64,000 nt of DNA, from assembly GCA_030549205.1 (NCBI GenBank), contig JAUKTV010000012.1, forward strand, positions 1,054,001-1,118,000, given 5' to 3'. Made by a program: the position numbers and the translations under genes. The DNA is from Apiosordaria backusii. Taxonomy: Eukaryota > Ascomycota > Sordariomycetes > Sordariales > Lasiosphaeriaceae. Positions 35,706 through 47,032 of this stretch are shown here, piece after piece. Below the pieces are notes generated by a model. That model was not told the origin of the DNA. It saw only the letters and a program-made list of their open reading frames with translations, and searched no databases. Numbering within the stretch: the first letter of the stretch is position 1; each line of letters begins with the position of its first letter.

Positions 35706-37617
35706 TTACCCCGAATCCTCTGCTGCCGCCAGTTCATCTTCTTTCTTTTTCATGGCGTAGCCCTCAACAAACCCGTTGGGATCGCATGCCTTCGCAAGGC
35801 TGATCCGGTTCTTTTGGCACCACTCCCTCACGGCTTGCTGATTGATCTTAACCCGTCTTTGATGGACCGGCGCTTCTTCCTGTTGCGGACTACCCTCTTT
35901 CTCCTTGTTGGCAGTAGTCTCATCAGCTGGTGGGGCTGGTACACCGGTCAAGGCACCCAATTCCATGGGTTTGCCGAGAGACGATTGCTTGACCACCGGC
36001 CCGACCCCGGCGTCCTCGACAACCCCCATCTCTCTGAGCACTAATAGACAGTCCTCTGGTGCAATCCAAGTGGCTTGGCTGCAGTCCCGCACGTCGACAG
36101 TAGGCACCTCTTTCCCTGGTTCAAGAGTGCTCGAGGTCGGCGGTAGACTCAAGATCCATCTCGCCACTTCTCCCGCCCAAAACCTCTTATAACCCTTCTT
36201 GCCCAACTCACTAATGGGCTTCTCAGGACCACCTAATAGTCCTTCCCTTTTTGAGATCTCATAGCTCACGCCCATCAACAAGGATCCCAGACCTTTGCGC
36301 TGCCATGGGGGAAAGACGAGGATGCATGCCAAATTGTTATTATCCCAGGACATTTTTTCTTTTGAAAAGAATCCGACGATTTGGCTGCGTGGCTGGTGAG
36401 AAGTGTTACTGGGACCAGATAGAGACGGGTGCTCAGGCGGTGTTGGCAAAGAGGAAGCAGGAGTCGCAGGGGGCGTGTAGCCGAGCAAGAAGTATTTGAA
36501 GCCAGTGACATCAAAAAACACAGACTTGTTGTCCAAAAAGAGTTTGGCAAACAGCGAGAGATTCTGACAAAACAGCTGTTCACAACAGTTAGCCTGAAGT
36601 CATGATCAATGTCAGACCAGGATGACTTACAACATCGACCTCGCCATCAACTTCCCAGATGCTCCACTCTCCCTGGTCTTGAACCACTTCCTCTACCATC
36701 TTCTGAGCGACGTTGCTCTTTCTTCCCCTCCCAGATTTGGGTGGTGGACCAGATGCCTTGAGAACGGTTCGCTGGCCCTTGGGGTGAGTGTAAATCTTTG
36801 AGCCCGGGATAAAGTTCTTCGCTTGACATAGTTGAACGTGCTCCCACCAGGCGACGAGCTCTTTCGAGTATTTGAAGCAACAAGGGCAGACATACAGGCG
36901 GTCGAGTATGCCGGATCCGTTGTCTAGTACTTCCTTGCCGAAGTAAGACGGGTACCAAGTCTTGAAGCAAATGTCTCCGAGCACAACTTTGTCTATATTT
37001 CGGTCCGTCTGTGTATTCTTGGTGGCGCTCTTCCGGTCGGACGTCTTCGTCGCGGTTGCGGTGTCAGTTTGCAGTGCCTCTTGGCTCGGTTGCGACGCTA
37101 AGGTAGCCATGGTGATCGGTTTGTTTCGCCCGACAGTAACTGACTGCTTCTGGGCCATTGTCGGTGCGTGGCTCGAGGGGCGACCTGGTGGTCTGCCTAC
37201 TGGACGAGGGCCGGCTGGTGAGGAAGGAGGTTTTGTGGACACAGGTAGCAAAGTTGGAGCTGACTGAGAAGGCGCTAATGGTGGCTGGGCTTCGACAGCT
37301 TCGAGTCCGCCGCTGTGGCGTGTTGAGCGCGTTGCTTTCGGTGGGTTATCGCTGGTGTTCACTGGAACATTTTCTTTCCCTTGGAGCGTCCGGGACTTGC
37401 GAAGTGGTACTGAAACGTGCGGATCTTCCTCAGCTTCACTTTCAACGCGGCGACGACGGCGTCTTGGCTCGGGATCTTCTGGTATTGGGAGCGGGGCGGT
37501 TGAGGTTTGTCGAGTTGCTCGTCGCGGTGGCGCAGCTGTTAATGATGATGGTGAAGCGGGATCATGGTGAGCGTCCAATTCGATGGTTATTCGTTTCTTC
37601 CTGATGAGGCCAGGCAT
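35706..37617 (-). CDS. sas2: MYST-family histone acetyltransferase, Sas2-like (618 aa, 2 exons)
   Basis: Exons are 37617-36631 and 36575-35706. The intron has donor GTAAGT, a GGCTAAC branch and acceptor AACAG. The N-terminal 220 residues are disordered, with AT-hook-like GRPPGRPSS. A C2HC zinc finger (C-x2-C-x12-H-x3-C in YVCPCCFKYSKELVAWWEHV plus QLC) precedes the MYST catalytic core. The core shows the acetyl-CoA loop QRKGLGSLL, the catalytic-type cysteine in NNNLACILVFPPW and the conserved SYEISKREGLLGGPEKPISE. MYST enzymes acetylate histone H4; Sas2 targets H4 Lys16 near silent chromatin in yeast. The Sas2 assignment is less sure than MYST. A long insert (residues after GYTPPATP) interrupts the core. 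The start at 37617 (MPGLIRKKR) was preferred to 37674. Confidence 0.85.
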
Positions 37618-37971
37618 TTTGTCTGCGCGCGACCCTTTCCCGCCCAGTAAAAGTGAATTGGGACGCAGGCGCAAAGTCGCGACGACCTAGGTTGGAGTTG
37701 GAAGCTCTCAAGGCGAGTTGCAGGGATTGGTAGTGGAAGCTGCGGGTGAGAGATGCCAAGACCTGTCCCTGGCAGTGGAGGTGCAGGCGGGGGGCTTGGC
37801 GATTAGGTGGGTGCGATTGTCCAACTTCATTTTTTTTGAATTCGACCCGACGTAGGAGCTTCAATAACATAATAGCTCCCCTCTTGATACCAACACTACT
37901 AGGCCTCATGACAGCTCTCGACGCACAGTAACCAGCCGAGCTGCCACGATGACCGGCCACTGCCAATACCA
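37618..37971. promoter_or_regulatory. Divergent promoter of the acetyltransferase and the mitochondrial protein gene
   Basis: Only 354 bp separate the two start codons. No element is recognised with confidence. Confidence 0.6.
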
Positions 37972-40900
37972 ATGCTTGGCGCGAGAATCATCGCCTTGAG
38001 GGGTGGTGCAAATAAAAGAGGACATCTCTTCCTGGTATTGTCAAGTCAAAATGTCTATATAATGTTCCGTGCTGTTGCTGACTCTGACTCTTGCTGATCA
38101 GTGCCTTCACGGGCAACCCCGACCATATTTGAACCAAAGGTTGATTGCCAGATATTTCACCGAATTGCCAAACAATGGCTCAAACCACAGGACATTTGGT
38201 AGCACCCAAGGTGCCCCACCACAGCAAAGGCCCCTGACAGCAACCACGAAAGCAGGGGCAACAGGAGTAAAAGATGCCGAAGATCAAGATGACCCGCTCG
38301 AAGAAGACTACGAGACGCTAAAATCAGCTGGACGAGTCGATCGCCTCCCCGAGAAATATTCCGTTCTCTGGCAGTATCTGTCAAAACAGGAGCAGGACGA
38401 TGAGCTATGGATGGACCGCGCAGGACCTGCCCTGGCCTACCGTTGGGGATGGGCAAGGTCTCAGGGCGAGGCATGGAAAGGGGAGGCATTGCGATATGTC
38501 CCGCCATACCACAAAGACTTTGATTGGGCTGCCCCCGCCATGACGCTGGCCAGTCTCATGCGCTCTCCGAGTGATAAATGGACCAAGAATGAATGGGGTC
38601 TTGCCCGCGGCATAGCCTGCAACACATCGTCGCGTCTCCCTATCCTGACGGCACAACTGCTGCTTCGGCGAGACGCATGCTTGGGTGCCCGGGCCCGCAA
38701 ACACACACCATTAACTCGCTATCTGGAGGACACAGCCGCGTGGAACGCGCGAATGGAACAGCTAGAGTCCTCCACAGGCATCACAGAACAGGACATCACC
38801 AGCTGGCTATGGATTCTTTCCTGTCAGAACTCAGACTTGCGAGTTGAGAGATTTCTTCACAGCGACTGCCGCAAGCCTTTCTTTCTTTTGCAGGCCATGT
38901 TCGCCACAGATCGAATCTTTGCAAACCCCAAGAGCTTCATGAAGCTGGTACAATATATCTCGGCCAACTATGTCCATCGCCATCGGCCAGAAAGCGAAGA
39001 TGTTCACCTATCGCCGCAGTCTAGGGGCCGTGATATGACGTGGTGGCATTTCCATGGCGTGCTCCACCGTCTAGTTTGGCATACACGAGACTCATGGCCG
39101 GCGGCAGTCACAACAGTTGCGCAACTGGTGGTCGACTACATCAACACTATACCCGATGACCCCTCAAAGTCATATAGCAGCCATGCGATCCGATCTTTCA
39201 TCTTCAACAAAGCTCTTCAGTACTTTAGCTGGGAGTCGCGGGTACGACCCCTAGCCAATGTGCCCTACAATTGGACTGCCCAAAGACAGGTCTTGAGCAT
39301 TGCATCGTCGTTCGACCCCCCACTGACTCCTGACAAGGAGAGCTACCGTTCTGTACAAAAAGTCCTGGTTGGTCTGCCGAAAAGCAAGCGCGAGATGAAA
39401 AATGCGGAGCGGATTGCATCAACCTGGCCCCCTTATCGGCAAGCTGTTGATGGTGTTGATGAGCGTCGTGACCCCGAAGAGGATCTGAGCCGAAGTGCTA
39501 GAGCAGGCCTTCTTGCGCGCGAAGCTGGTTACCCTGTTGATCAGATCGATGGGGGTATCTCTGTGCTGGCAGGATCCACGTTTGGCAAGTCGCCGACCAT
39601 CCAAACAAGAAGTGTATCTCTGCCGATATGGTCGGGCGAGGCTGCTCACCTCAACATACACCAGGAGTGGGCCTCGCGGATCAAGGCAACCAGGAATGCT
39701 AGGGAAGCTTGGCGACTGTTCCAGAGTCCTCCTCTTCCAGATCTGCGCCCAGATGCACAAGTCGCTGGCCAGATGATGTCCAAACTCTACGCGCAAAAGG
39801 CACCTTCTACGAAAGCATTCCGACCCGGAGATATTATGGAATCTTTTTCGATCCAGAACGGGAATCTCACTGCTCTCGAAATTGCTAGAATCACTCCGCC
39901 CACTCCGGATGAACTATACAGAACACTGCTCGCACAAGGAACCAGGCCTTCTGGACACTATCTGCACGTTCTTATCGAGAACGCACCTTCCAAAGAGGTA
40001 GCCTTGAGCTATATTCGAGACAGCCCTTTTCACGGTATCGGGAGTGCTTTATATGACTTTAGACGGTGGGACACAAAAGTGGGCAGATCTGCCCTCGGCG
40101 ATATCGATTTCCAGCTCACAAATGCCTGGATTGCCATGCTATGTCGTGTTCATTCAAATAGTGCCCATTATACAAGACACGAAGCGCTTTTTACCGCTAG
40201 GTTCGGCTGCGGGCCAATGGCAGAGGCCATCTCACTCGCCCATCTCTCTCAGTCAGCTCGACCGGAGCTCTCGCGGCACGACCGAAGGCCATGGCACAGT
40301 ATTTTGATGGCGCTTGCAAAGACGAGTTTATTACACAATCCGAGGGGTCATCACATAGACCGCATTGTGTTGACGATGGATGCCTTTCTCAGGATATACG
40401 AGCGAACGCTGCATCTTCAGGGCGACGACAGCGTTTTCTTCTTGGCGCTTTGTTACATGATCCGAAAGACTCTAAAACTGGCAACATTTCACGGTTCTCA
40501 ATTTGAGCGTCGGCGAATATCACGAAGGAGGCAGCTGGCTAATCTACTTGCCCGAGCACACCAACGTGCGGTGCAGTCCTTTGCCAACCTCGCTACTCCA
40601 GTTGACATGGACAGCCCGCTATTCCCCCGAGATATGACACGATACTACATGAGTGGACTTACAGTCTACCGGTATATGAAGGCAATGGGTTCGTGTGGAG
40701 ATGGAGGGGAGATGGTTCGCGTAATGGACTGGGTTCTTGACGGATGGAAGTCGGATTACTTCTCCGAGGAGACCAAAGAGCCGAAGCAGCACGCCTACCA
40801 GCATATGATGCAGACCATTGCGTATTTTGCTCGGATGGGACAAGACTTGGTGGAAGAAACGGAGATGGGGCGTATCCGGCAGCGGTTGGAACATCTTGTT

Positions 40901-41047
40901 GAGCATCACGGCTGTACGTGGACTTGGCCCAGTGAGCATAGGGGACATGGGATCGACGATACGATAGATCTGACTCTGGCTACACGCTGGGCTGCAGCGA
41001 TTGCAGTTGCTTCTTCTGAGGAGGCGTTTGATGAGGATGATGTTTGA
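37972..41047 (+). CDS. Predicted mitochondrial protein of about 1002 aa, unknown function
   Basis: The main open frame lacks an ATG at its left end (the first in-frame codons are GTG and CTG). A short first exon, 37972-38034, encodes MLGARIIALRGGANKRGHLF plus one more residue, a basic amphipathic sequence like a mitochondrial presequence. It has a GTATTG donor at 38035. The acceptor CAG at 38101 joins it in phase 0 to the exon 38102-41047. The rest is rich in helical segments without recognisable catalytic motifs (for example KSFMKLVQYISANYV and SYSSHAIRSFIFNKALQYF). Large helical mitochondrial proteins of fungi are often pentatricopeptide-like RNA-binding expression factors, but I see no clear repeat consensus, so the function is unassigned. 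Confidence 0.75.
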
Positions 41048-41591
41048 AAGTACATAATGATTGAAGTAAAGTACGTAGACCATAGTTGTACATATATATG
41101 CATAAGAAATAATGAAAGAGGAATAAATACGGAGTATCTGCAGTCTCATAGTGCGTCAGATGCCTTTCATCTGATTGGCCAATGGCTTGTTTTCTTAGCG
41201 CGACTTGCAACGGAGCTCAACCGCGAAGGTAATTACAGCAGTACTTATTACTACGCGACTTCCACTTGACTGCCTTATATTTCTGCAACACTGCTTTTCT
41301 TGAAATTATATTTGTGAGAATTTAATTTGGTTTTGGGCGGAGGTTTGCTTCGTTTTTTTTCTATCGTTATCGATCTGGCGTCACAGGCTTTCATTTGTGA
41401 GCATTGTTTGTTATTATTTTGATCCGCGCGCTACATACCTTACCTACCCACTCATCATTGTCACCACTTTTTCGCTGCTCGACGGAGAGGATCCCCTGCC
41501 GAGCTTTTTGGGCGACTTTTTCGAACGGGGTACTCATGTCGCCTTTCTGGAGACAATCCTCTAAACAGCTCGCAACGACTGGGAAAGAACA
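41048..41591. other. Intergenic, promoter of the methyltransferase gene
   Basis: This 544-bp AT-rich gap lies between two same-strand genes. No gene or certain element was seen. Confidence 0.5.
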
Positions 41592-44500
41592 ATGACTCTC
41601 GTGGACTCGTGGCCTTCCACGGGCCGGGAATTGGAGTTTGGCGAGCTCATTCAGCATGACGAGACGGAAGCCGCGATCCTAAATCGGCTGCTCCCGACTA
41701 CTCTGGAGTTTCTACCGCTTATTCAGGATCCACCACCAGCACCACCACCTGCGCCATCACCAGAACCACCAAAGGAATGCTCGCAGTTGCTGCCAGAATG
41801 TGCCCCGTCTCACCTAGCATCACCACAACCTATAACGCCAGGAAACGTGCTTTCGGAAGCGACAGCTGCCGCCGAGACACCAGATCTTCTCCCGGATCAG
41901 ACACCCTCAAACCAAGAACTGTCTGTTCAGATTCCGGTCTCCACGTTGATCACCCCGAGATCTCAGTATGATGGATTTATCCCTCCCCTGCCCGTGACCA
42001 AGGAACGTGTCGCCGTTGAGGCACTGAAGGAGGCACATGGCTCTGTCACGGAAAAGGAATTCATCGAATTTGATCTGGACCAGTTCTCATTTTATGTCGT
42101 GTCAGCCCCCTACCCTTTGGAGATGAGGTCTTTGCAATACATGGACACAAGAAAAGGCTATGACCGATATTACTTTGACGGCGTTCTCAGTTACAGGGGC
42201 CAAAAGTACTACGTCCAGAGAGTCGAGGTGGCTGAGCTTCCCATTGGCAACTATGGAGTTGAGCACCCAAGTGTGGAGGGCGAAATCTGGGTCCGTTCTG
42301 TTTTGAATTCAAAAAAAGAGATCTACTACAGGCTGGGGAAACCGACAGTAGAGTACAAAAGGTTTTATAAACCTTTTGTTTGGGCTGTAGACCTCGGAAA
42401 GCATTCGGTTGACTATGCTGCTTGGCTGCTTGGGAAAGGCCAGGAAGTCAGACTGGAGGTCTTTAAGCAGTCATTCTCTGAATGGCTCGGGAAAACACAT
42501 GGCAAGTCGGCTGTTTTCTGGACCTGGCGACGGCAGTATCCCGGCAACGACTTCAGAACGGCAGTGGTCAACAACATTCGGTTTATCTGGAAGGAGATGA
42601 ACGGCATCCATGGCCCTAAAAAGGCAGAGTCGATGAGGCTTTTCCGACAGGCGATGGATCTAGAGGAGTATAAACAGAACAAAGCGGCCCCGGCGCTTCC
42701 CATGATCGAGGAGGGAGATGAGATGGTGGCTCCAACAATTGTGACACCTTATATCAAGCAGCTTTTTGGGGAGATGGTGTTTGGGAAGGTATTGCATGCA
42801 GTGGAAAGCTCTGATGGAGGTTTGCGAACACCAGTGCCGGCCCTCGATGCTGTGCTATCAACTCCTCAACTCGAAATGGAGAGCAAGATTCCTGGGAGGC
42901 GCAGAGGAGTGTTGCATTTTCTACCATTAGAGGTCACCGATCGAATTCAGGTTGGGGATACTATCTCCACACCCCATGACGACGAGACCACCGACACCAA
43001 GTGGCGGAAGACTGAGAATGCTACTGACCACCGCTGGTTCGGTCTAGTCCAAAAGATTCACACAGCGAAAGACGGAACCAGAAGTTTTGACGTTATTTGG
43101 CTTTACCGGCCTGCTGAAACACCATGCTGCTTGATGAGGTATCCATGGCAAAACGAGCTGTTTCTCTCTGATCATTGTACCTGTGAGGAAGGCCGCGATC
43201 GTCGAGTTAAAGAGCACGAAGTCCTGGAAGTTCATAAAGTCAATTGGTTTGGCACCCCGGAAAGTAGCGGCGGTGACTTTTTCGTTCGCCAGACTTACAT
43301 TGTCGAACATCGCCGCTGGGTGTCCCTGCAGGAGTCTCACATCAGATGTTCCCACGGGACGGAGAAGCTCGGTTCCAAAACGGGCGACACGGTCCTGGTC
43401 CGATTGAACTCCTCAGATAGTTTTACGGAGCCATGCGAGATCGTCAAGGTCTTTAAACAAGGCAAGACGATCTTCGTGCGGCTCCGGAGACTCTTCAGAC
43501 GTGAAAAGATCGATTCTTCCGCCAGGGCTGCCCCCGCCAACGAGCTTGTATATACGGACAAGTTTGTGGTGACGAAGCCAGACAAAATCATAGGGAGATG
43601 TCATATCCGAGTTTTTCAGGTCGATACACCCATTCCCAGCCCCTACAATCGCAAGGGAACCGGCAATCTGTTTTATATCACGCACCGGATGGACGAAGCC
43701 CACGAGCAACTTGTACCCCTCGAGCACGACTTTCCGATCACTCTGCGCCAGAGTTTTGATCCCCAGGGACAGGAATTTCGCAGGCTTCGTGGCATGGATC
43801 TGTTCTGCGGCAGTGGAAATCTTGGCAGAGGACTTGAAGATGGTGGTGCGGTTGAAATGCTCTGGGCCTCAGATATCTGTCGGCAGGCAATTCATACCTA
43901 CATGGCGAACAGTCCGAACCCCGACTTAACACGTCCCTTCTTTGGCTCTGTCGACGATCTTCTGCGGCTAGCTTTGGAGGGGAAGTTCTCAGGTAATGTT
44001 CCTCGGCCTGGCGATGTTGAGTTAATCTCAGCGGGCAGTCCTTGCCCTGGGTTCTCTCTTCTCACGAATGACAAGAAGAACCTTAAGCAGGCCAAAAATC
44101 AATCGATGGTCGCGTCGTTCGCAGCGTTCATCGATTTCTACCGCCCAAAGTACGCGATTCTCGAAAACGTAGCGGCCATTGTCCAGGCACGACACAACAG
44201 AACCCAGGATACGTTATCGCAGCTCTTTTGCGCGGTGGTCGGATTGGGATACCAGGCCCAGCTGGTTCTTGGAGACGCATGGACACACGGAGCGCCCCAG
44301 TCTCGCAACCGCGTGTTTCTGTTGATCGCAGCTCCAGGCTCGTGCCTGCCCGAGGCTCCTCCTTCGTCGCATTCCCACCACCCCGCGGCTAAGACGCGTG
44401 GCGTAGGAGAATTGTGCAACGGCGAGGCCTATGTCCGCCGGTCGTTCGATCCCACCCCACTAAAGTATGTCAGTTCTTCAGAAGCGACCGCCGACCTGCC

Positions 44501-45569
44501 TGCCATCATTGACGGAATGGTCGATGCGTGCATTTCGTATCCTGACCATCGACTTTCCTTCGGATACACCCATCCTATTCGAGCTCAAGCCGCCACAATC
44601 CCTATCTTCCCCTACGGCATGAACTTTGTGAAGACGTACCTCAAAGGAGGGGATCGGCCGTTGACAAAGTCGGACAGAGACTTGTTTCCCGCAGAGGGAT
44701 TGCGTGTTGCGCTCACTGCGCAAGGGTGGTCGAGGTTGTCGCCGAAGGAAGTTTTTCCTACCATTACCACGCAGTCAAAACCTACGGATGCGAGAACTGG
44801 TGGGGCTTTGCATTGGCAGGAAAATAGGCCGTTTACGGTGATGGAGGGGAGGAGAGCGCAGGGGTTTTTGGATGAGGAGGTGCTGCTTGGGACGGGGTCG
44901 GAGAAGTGGAGGTTGGTGGGAAATAGTGTTTCGAGACATATGGCATTGGCGTTGGGGTTAAAGTTGAGGGAGGCTTGGGTGGGTGGGTTGGAGGATAACA
45001 GCAGGAGGGGCACGAGGGAGAGTACGAGGGGAGTTAGTGAGGGGGTTAGTGTAGTTGTGGAAGAGGCCTGCAAGGTCAACCGTGTTGAGCATGTCGTCGA
45101 GGAGCATCGGGTCAAACGGGAGGAGTGGGAGGAGATTGCAGGTTTGGTCATTACCGACGTCGTCACCGAGGTGGAAAATGTGATGGTGAATGGGCATGGA
45201 AAGCGACGTCGATTATCTGAGGACGTGATCATGTCAGCCGGGGAGAACTGCACGAAGATTCAACGAATCGAGACACGTGTTGAAGACGTGGTCATGACCG
45301 GGGCAACCGCCGAAGCCATTTCTGTCACGAGCTCTACTTCCGAAGTGCGAAGCGAACCAGACCGAGCACCGCAGTCATCGCCGTCACCGATTACCTCCCC
45401 GGAAAAGTCGCCGGAAAGATCAGGCCAACAATCGTGCGAATTTTGTATTCGGACGAGGAGGAGTGATAGTTTTGAAGAAGCGTTACATTGGAACAGCATC
45501 ACGCAAGCACCATCTTATGCTGCATTGGAGGTTGGAGGCATTTTTTCCAGTTTAGTCCATTCAGCATGA
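41592..45569 (+). CDS. dim-2: DNA (cytosine-5) methyltransferase, DIM-2 type (1325 aa, intronless)
   Basis: One uninterrupted frame. The N-terminal third is Pro-rich (about residues 50-75) and then globular. Two BAH-like regions lie at about residues 450-590 and 590-715. The catalytic domain shows motif I at MDLFCGSGNLGRG (Asp736), motif IV SAGSPCPGFS (nucleophile Cys818), motif VI AILENV, motif VIII QSRNRVFLLIAA and motif X WRLVGNSVSRHMALALG (about residue 1106). BAH domains plus this SPCPGFS form fit fungal DIM-2 rather than RID. In N. crassa DIM-2 performs all known cytosine methylation, recruited by HP1 to H3K9me3 at RIP-mutated DNA. The C-terminal 180 residues are Val/Glu-rich and variable. 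Length is somewhat below the N. crassa protein (about 1450). Confidence 0.92.
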   Translation: MTLVDSWPSTGRELEFGELIQHDETEAAILNRLLPTTLEFLPLIQDPPPAPPPAPSPEPPKECSQLLPECAPSHLASPQPITPGNVLSEATAAAETPDLLPDQTPSNQELSVQIPVSTLITPRSQYDGFIPPLPVTKERVAVEALKEAHGSVTEKEFIEFDLDQFSFYVVSAPYPLEMRSLQYMDTRKGYDRYYFDGVLSYRGQKYYVQRVEVAELPIGNYGVEHPSVEGEIWVRSVLNSKKEIYYRLGKPTVEYKRFYKPFVWAVDLGKHSVDYAAWLLGKGQEVRLEVFKQSFSEWLGKTHGKSAVFWTWRRQYPGNDFRTAVVNNIRFIWKEMNGIHGPKKAESMRLFRQAMDLEEYKQNKAAPALPMIEEGDEMVAPTIVTPYIKQLFGEMVFGKVLHAVESSDGGLRTPVPALDAVLSTPQLEMESKIPGRRRGVLHFLPLEVTDRIQVGDTISTPHDDETTDTKWRKTENATDHRWFGLVQKIHTAKDGTRSFDVIWLYRPAETPCCLMRYPWQNELFLSDHCTCEEGRDRRVKEHEVLEVHKVNWFGTPESSGGDFFVRQTYIVEHRRWVSLQESHIRCSHGTEKLGSKTGDTVLVRLNSSDSFTEPCEIVKVFKQGKTIFVRLRRLFRREKIDSSARAAPANELVYTDKFVVTKPDKIIGRCHIRVFQVDTPIPSPYNRKGTGNLFYITHRMDEAHEQLVPLEHDFPITLRQSFDPQGQEFRRLRGMDLFCGSGNLGRGLEDGGAVEMLWASDICRQAIHTYMANSPNPDLTRPFFGSVDDLLRLALEGKFSGNVPRPGDVELISAGSPCPGFSLLTNDKKNLKQAKNQSMVASFAAFIDFYRPKYAILENVAAIVQARHNRTQDTLSQLFCAVVGLGYQAQLVLGDAWTHGAPQSRNRVFLLIAAPGSCLPEAPPSSHSHHPAAKTRGVGELCNGEAYVRRSFDPTPLKYVSSSEATADLPAIIDGMVDACISYPDHRLSFGYTHPIRAQAATIPIFPYGMNFVKTYLKGGDRPLTKSDRDLFPAEGLRVALTAQGWSRLSPKEVFPTITTQSKPTDARTGGALHWQENRPFTVMEGRRAQGFLDEEVLLGTGSEKWRLVGNSVSRHMALALGLKLREAWVGGLEDNSRRGTRESTRGVSEGVSVVVEEACKVNRVEHVVEEHRVKREEWEEIAGLVITDVVTEVENVMVNGHGKRRRLSEDVIMSAGENCTKIQRIETRVEDVVMTGATAEAISVTSSTSEVRSEPDRAPQSSPSPITSPEKSPERSGQQSCEFCIRTRRSDSFEEALHWNSITQAPSYAALEVGGIFSSLVHSA

Positions 45570-45608
45570 GATACCCAGGTTTGTAGTTGGGCGGGAGAGT
45601 TGGTACAC

Positions 45609-45639
<31 letters not shown>

Positions 45640-47032
45640 CATATTGTATTCAACAGATATATATTCTTGAGGGAGCTTGGAAGGGGTGGTGATGAAGCAT
45701 GCATTCATGGATTTCACGAGGTCAAGAGGTCATGGGTTATTGTCTGGACGAGCAGCATGAGAGCAGCCTTAGGAAAGTAGAAACTTGGAAGGATATACGA
45801 GAGAATTCATGTAGAGGTTTGTGTTGGATTTGGAGAGACGACGACCTCTAGGTATATTATATGTACATATTATCCCACTTTGTAAAATAAATACTATTCA
45901 ATCAGAGCCACATGACATTCATTGCCAGCAACAAAGTGAGGCTCCAAATGCCCTGCCCCTGTGCCGCATCGCAAGGGTGGGAAGAACAAAGCGATTGGTG
46001 CCAGCGGCAACGGGGATTGTTCTTGGCAGGGGTTGCGCAGGGGGAGCGGGGCGACCAATGAGAGGGGTTGCGCGCTTGTTTCAACGACGACGAGGAAACA
46101 CAGGGCTATCTGCGCTTGGGTATACTGGGGAGGAATGGTAGGTTGTTGAGCGCTTGGAGATTAAACGCAATGTATGACAGCGCAACGCACACGCGGGGCT
46201 TGCAGGGGAGATGATGGGGATTTGGTAGGGCGGGCGGTTGTTGCTGTGAAAGCTTGCCGGGGATGCCAACTGGACGGTGTGGACAGTTGTGCAATGACTG
46301 CCAACCAAAGAGTTTTTGAACCCTGGTGTCAAGTGTTAGGCGAGACCTTGGGAGAAAAAAGTTCAAGATGTCCACGCGCCGAGGGAGGGTAAGTGATGCG
46401 GGTTGGGTGGTGACCAGATGGTCCGGCCTGGTGGGAGACATTCTGGCAATGCTGGGTGGGTGAGTGGGTTGATGTGATGCTACCAAGGCTGGCTAGCAAG
46501 CGCAGATAATATCGCGTGGAAAGATGAGAGGAGTCAGAGAGAAAGACGCGGTTACGGACATCTGGACATCGTGTTGTCGGATCTGGGCTGGGTTGGGCTG
46601 GGCAGTGTCTCTTATGTCTTTACTAAGGACCGCTCTCTCTCTCTCTCGCACGTCATTTCTCTCTTTCTTCTGTCACACATACCTTTTCTTTTATCTCTCT
46701 CTCTATTCTCTGTCCATCATCAACTCTTGCACTTGCCAGTTGGCAGCATCTCCTTTGGGTTTTTTTTGTTCCATCTCTTATTTATCATCTTGTTCTCTAT
46801 CAATCATTGCGTGACGTACCACTCTCAGTTTCTGTTTCAGCATTTCCCCCCATCTATCTAACATATCACGAGCGGTTTTCTTTTTGCCACTTTACAACTC
46901 ACGCACACATACCGTACTACACACTCAAACAACATTCAACGTCCTGGGCTGGTCCTACTCTCTGGATTCTTTTCCTTTTTTTGTGGTTTAGCCCTTGGCT
47001 CCCTCATACCCTATCAAGATACACAAGCCAAC
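45570..47032. other. Intergenic with a 29-nt T run
   Basis: A run of 29 T occupies 45611-45639, 42 bp after the methyltransferase stop. Pyrimidine-rich leader sequence with (CT)n at about 46630-46645 precedes the next gene. Nothing else is recognised. Confidence 0.6.
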
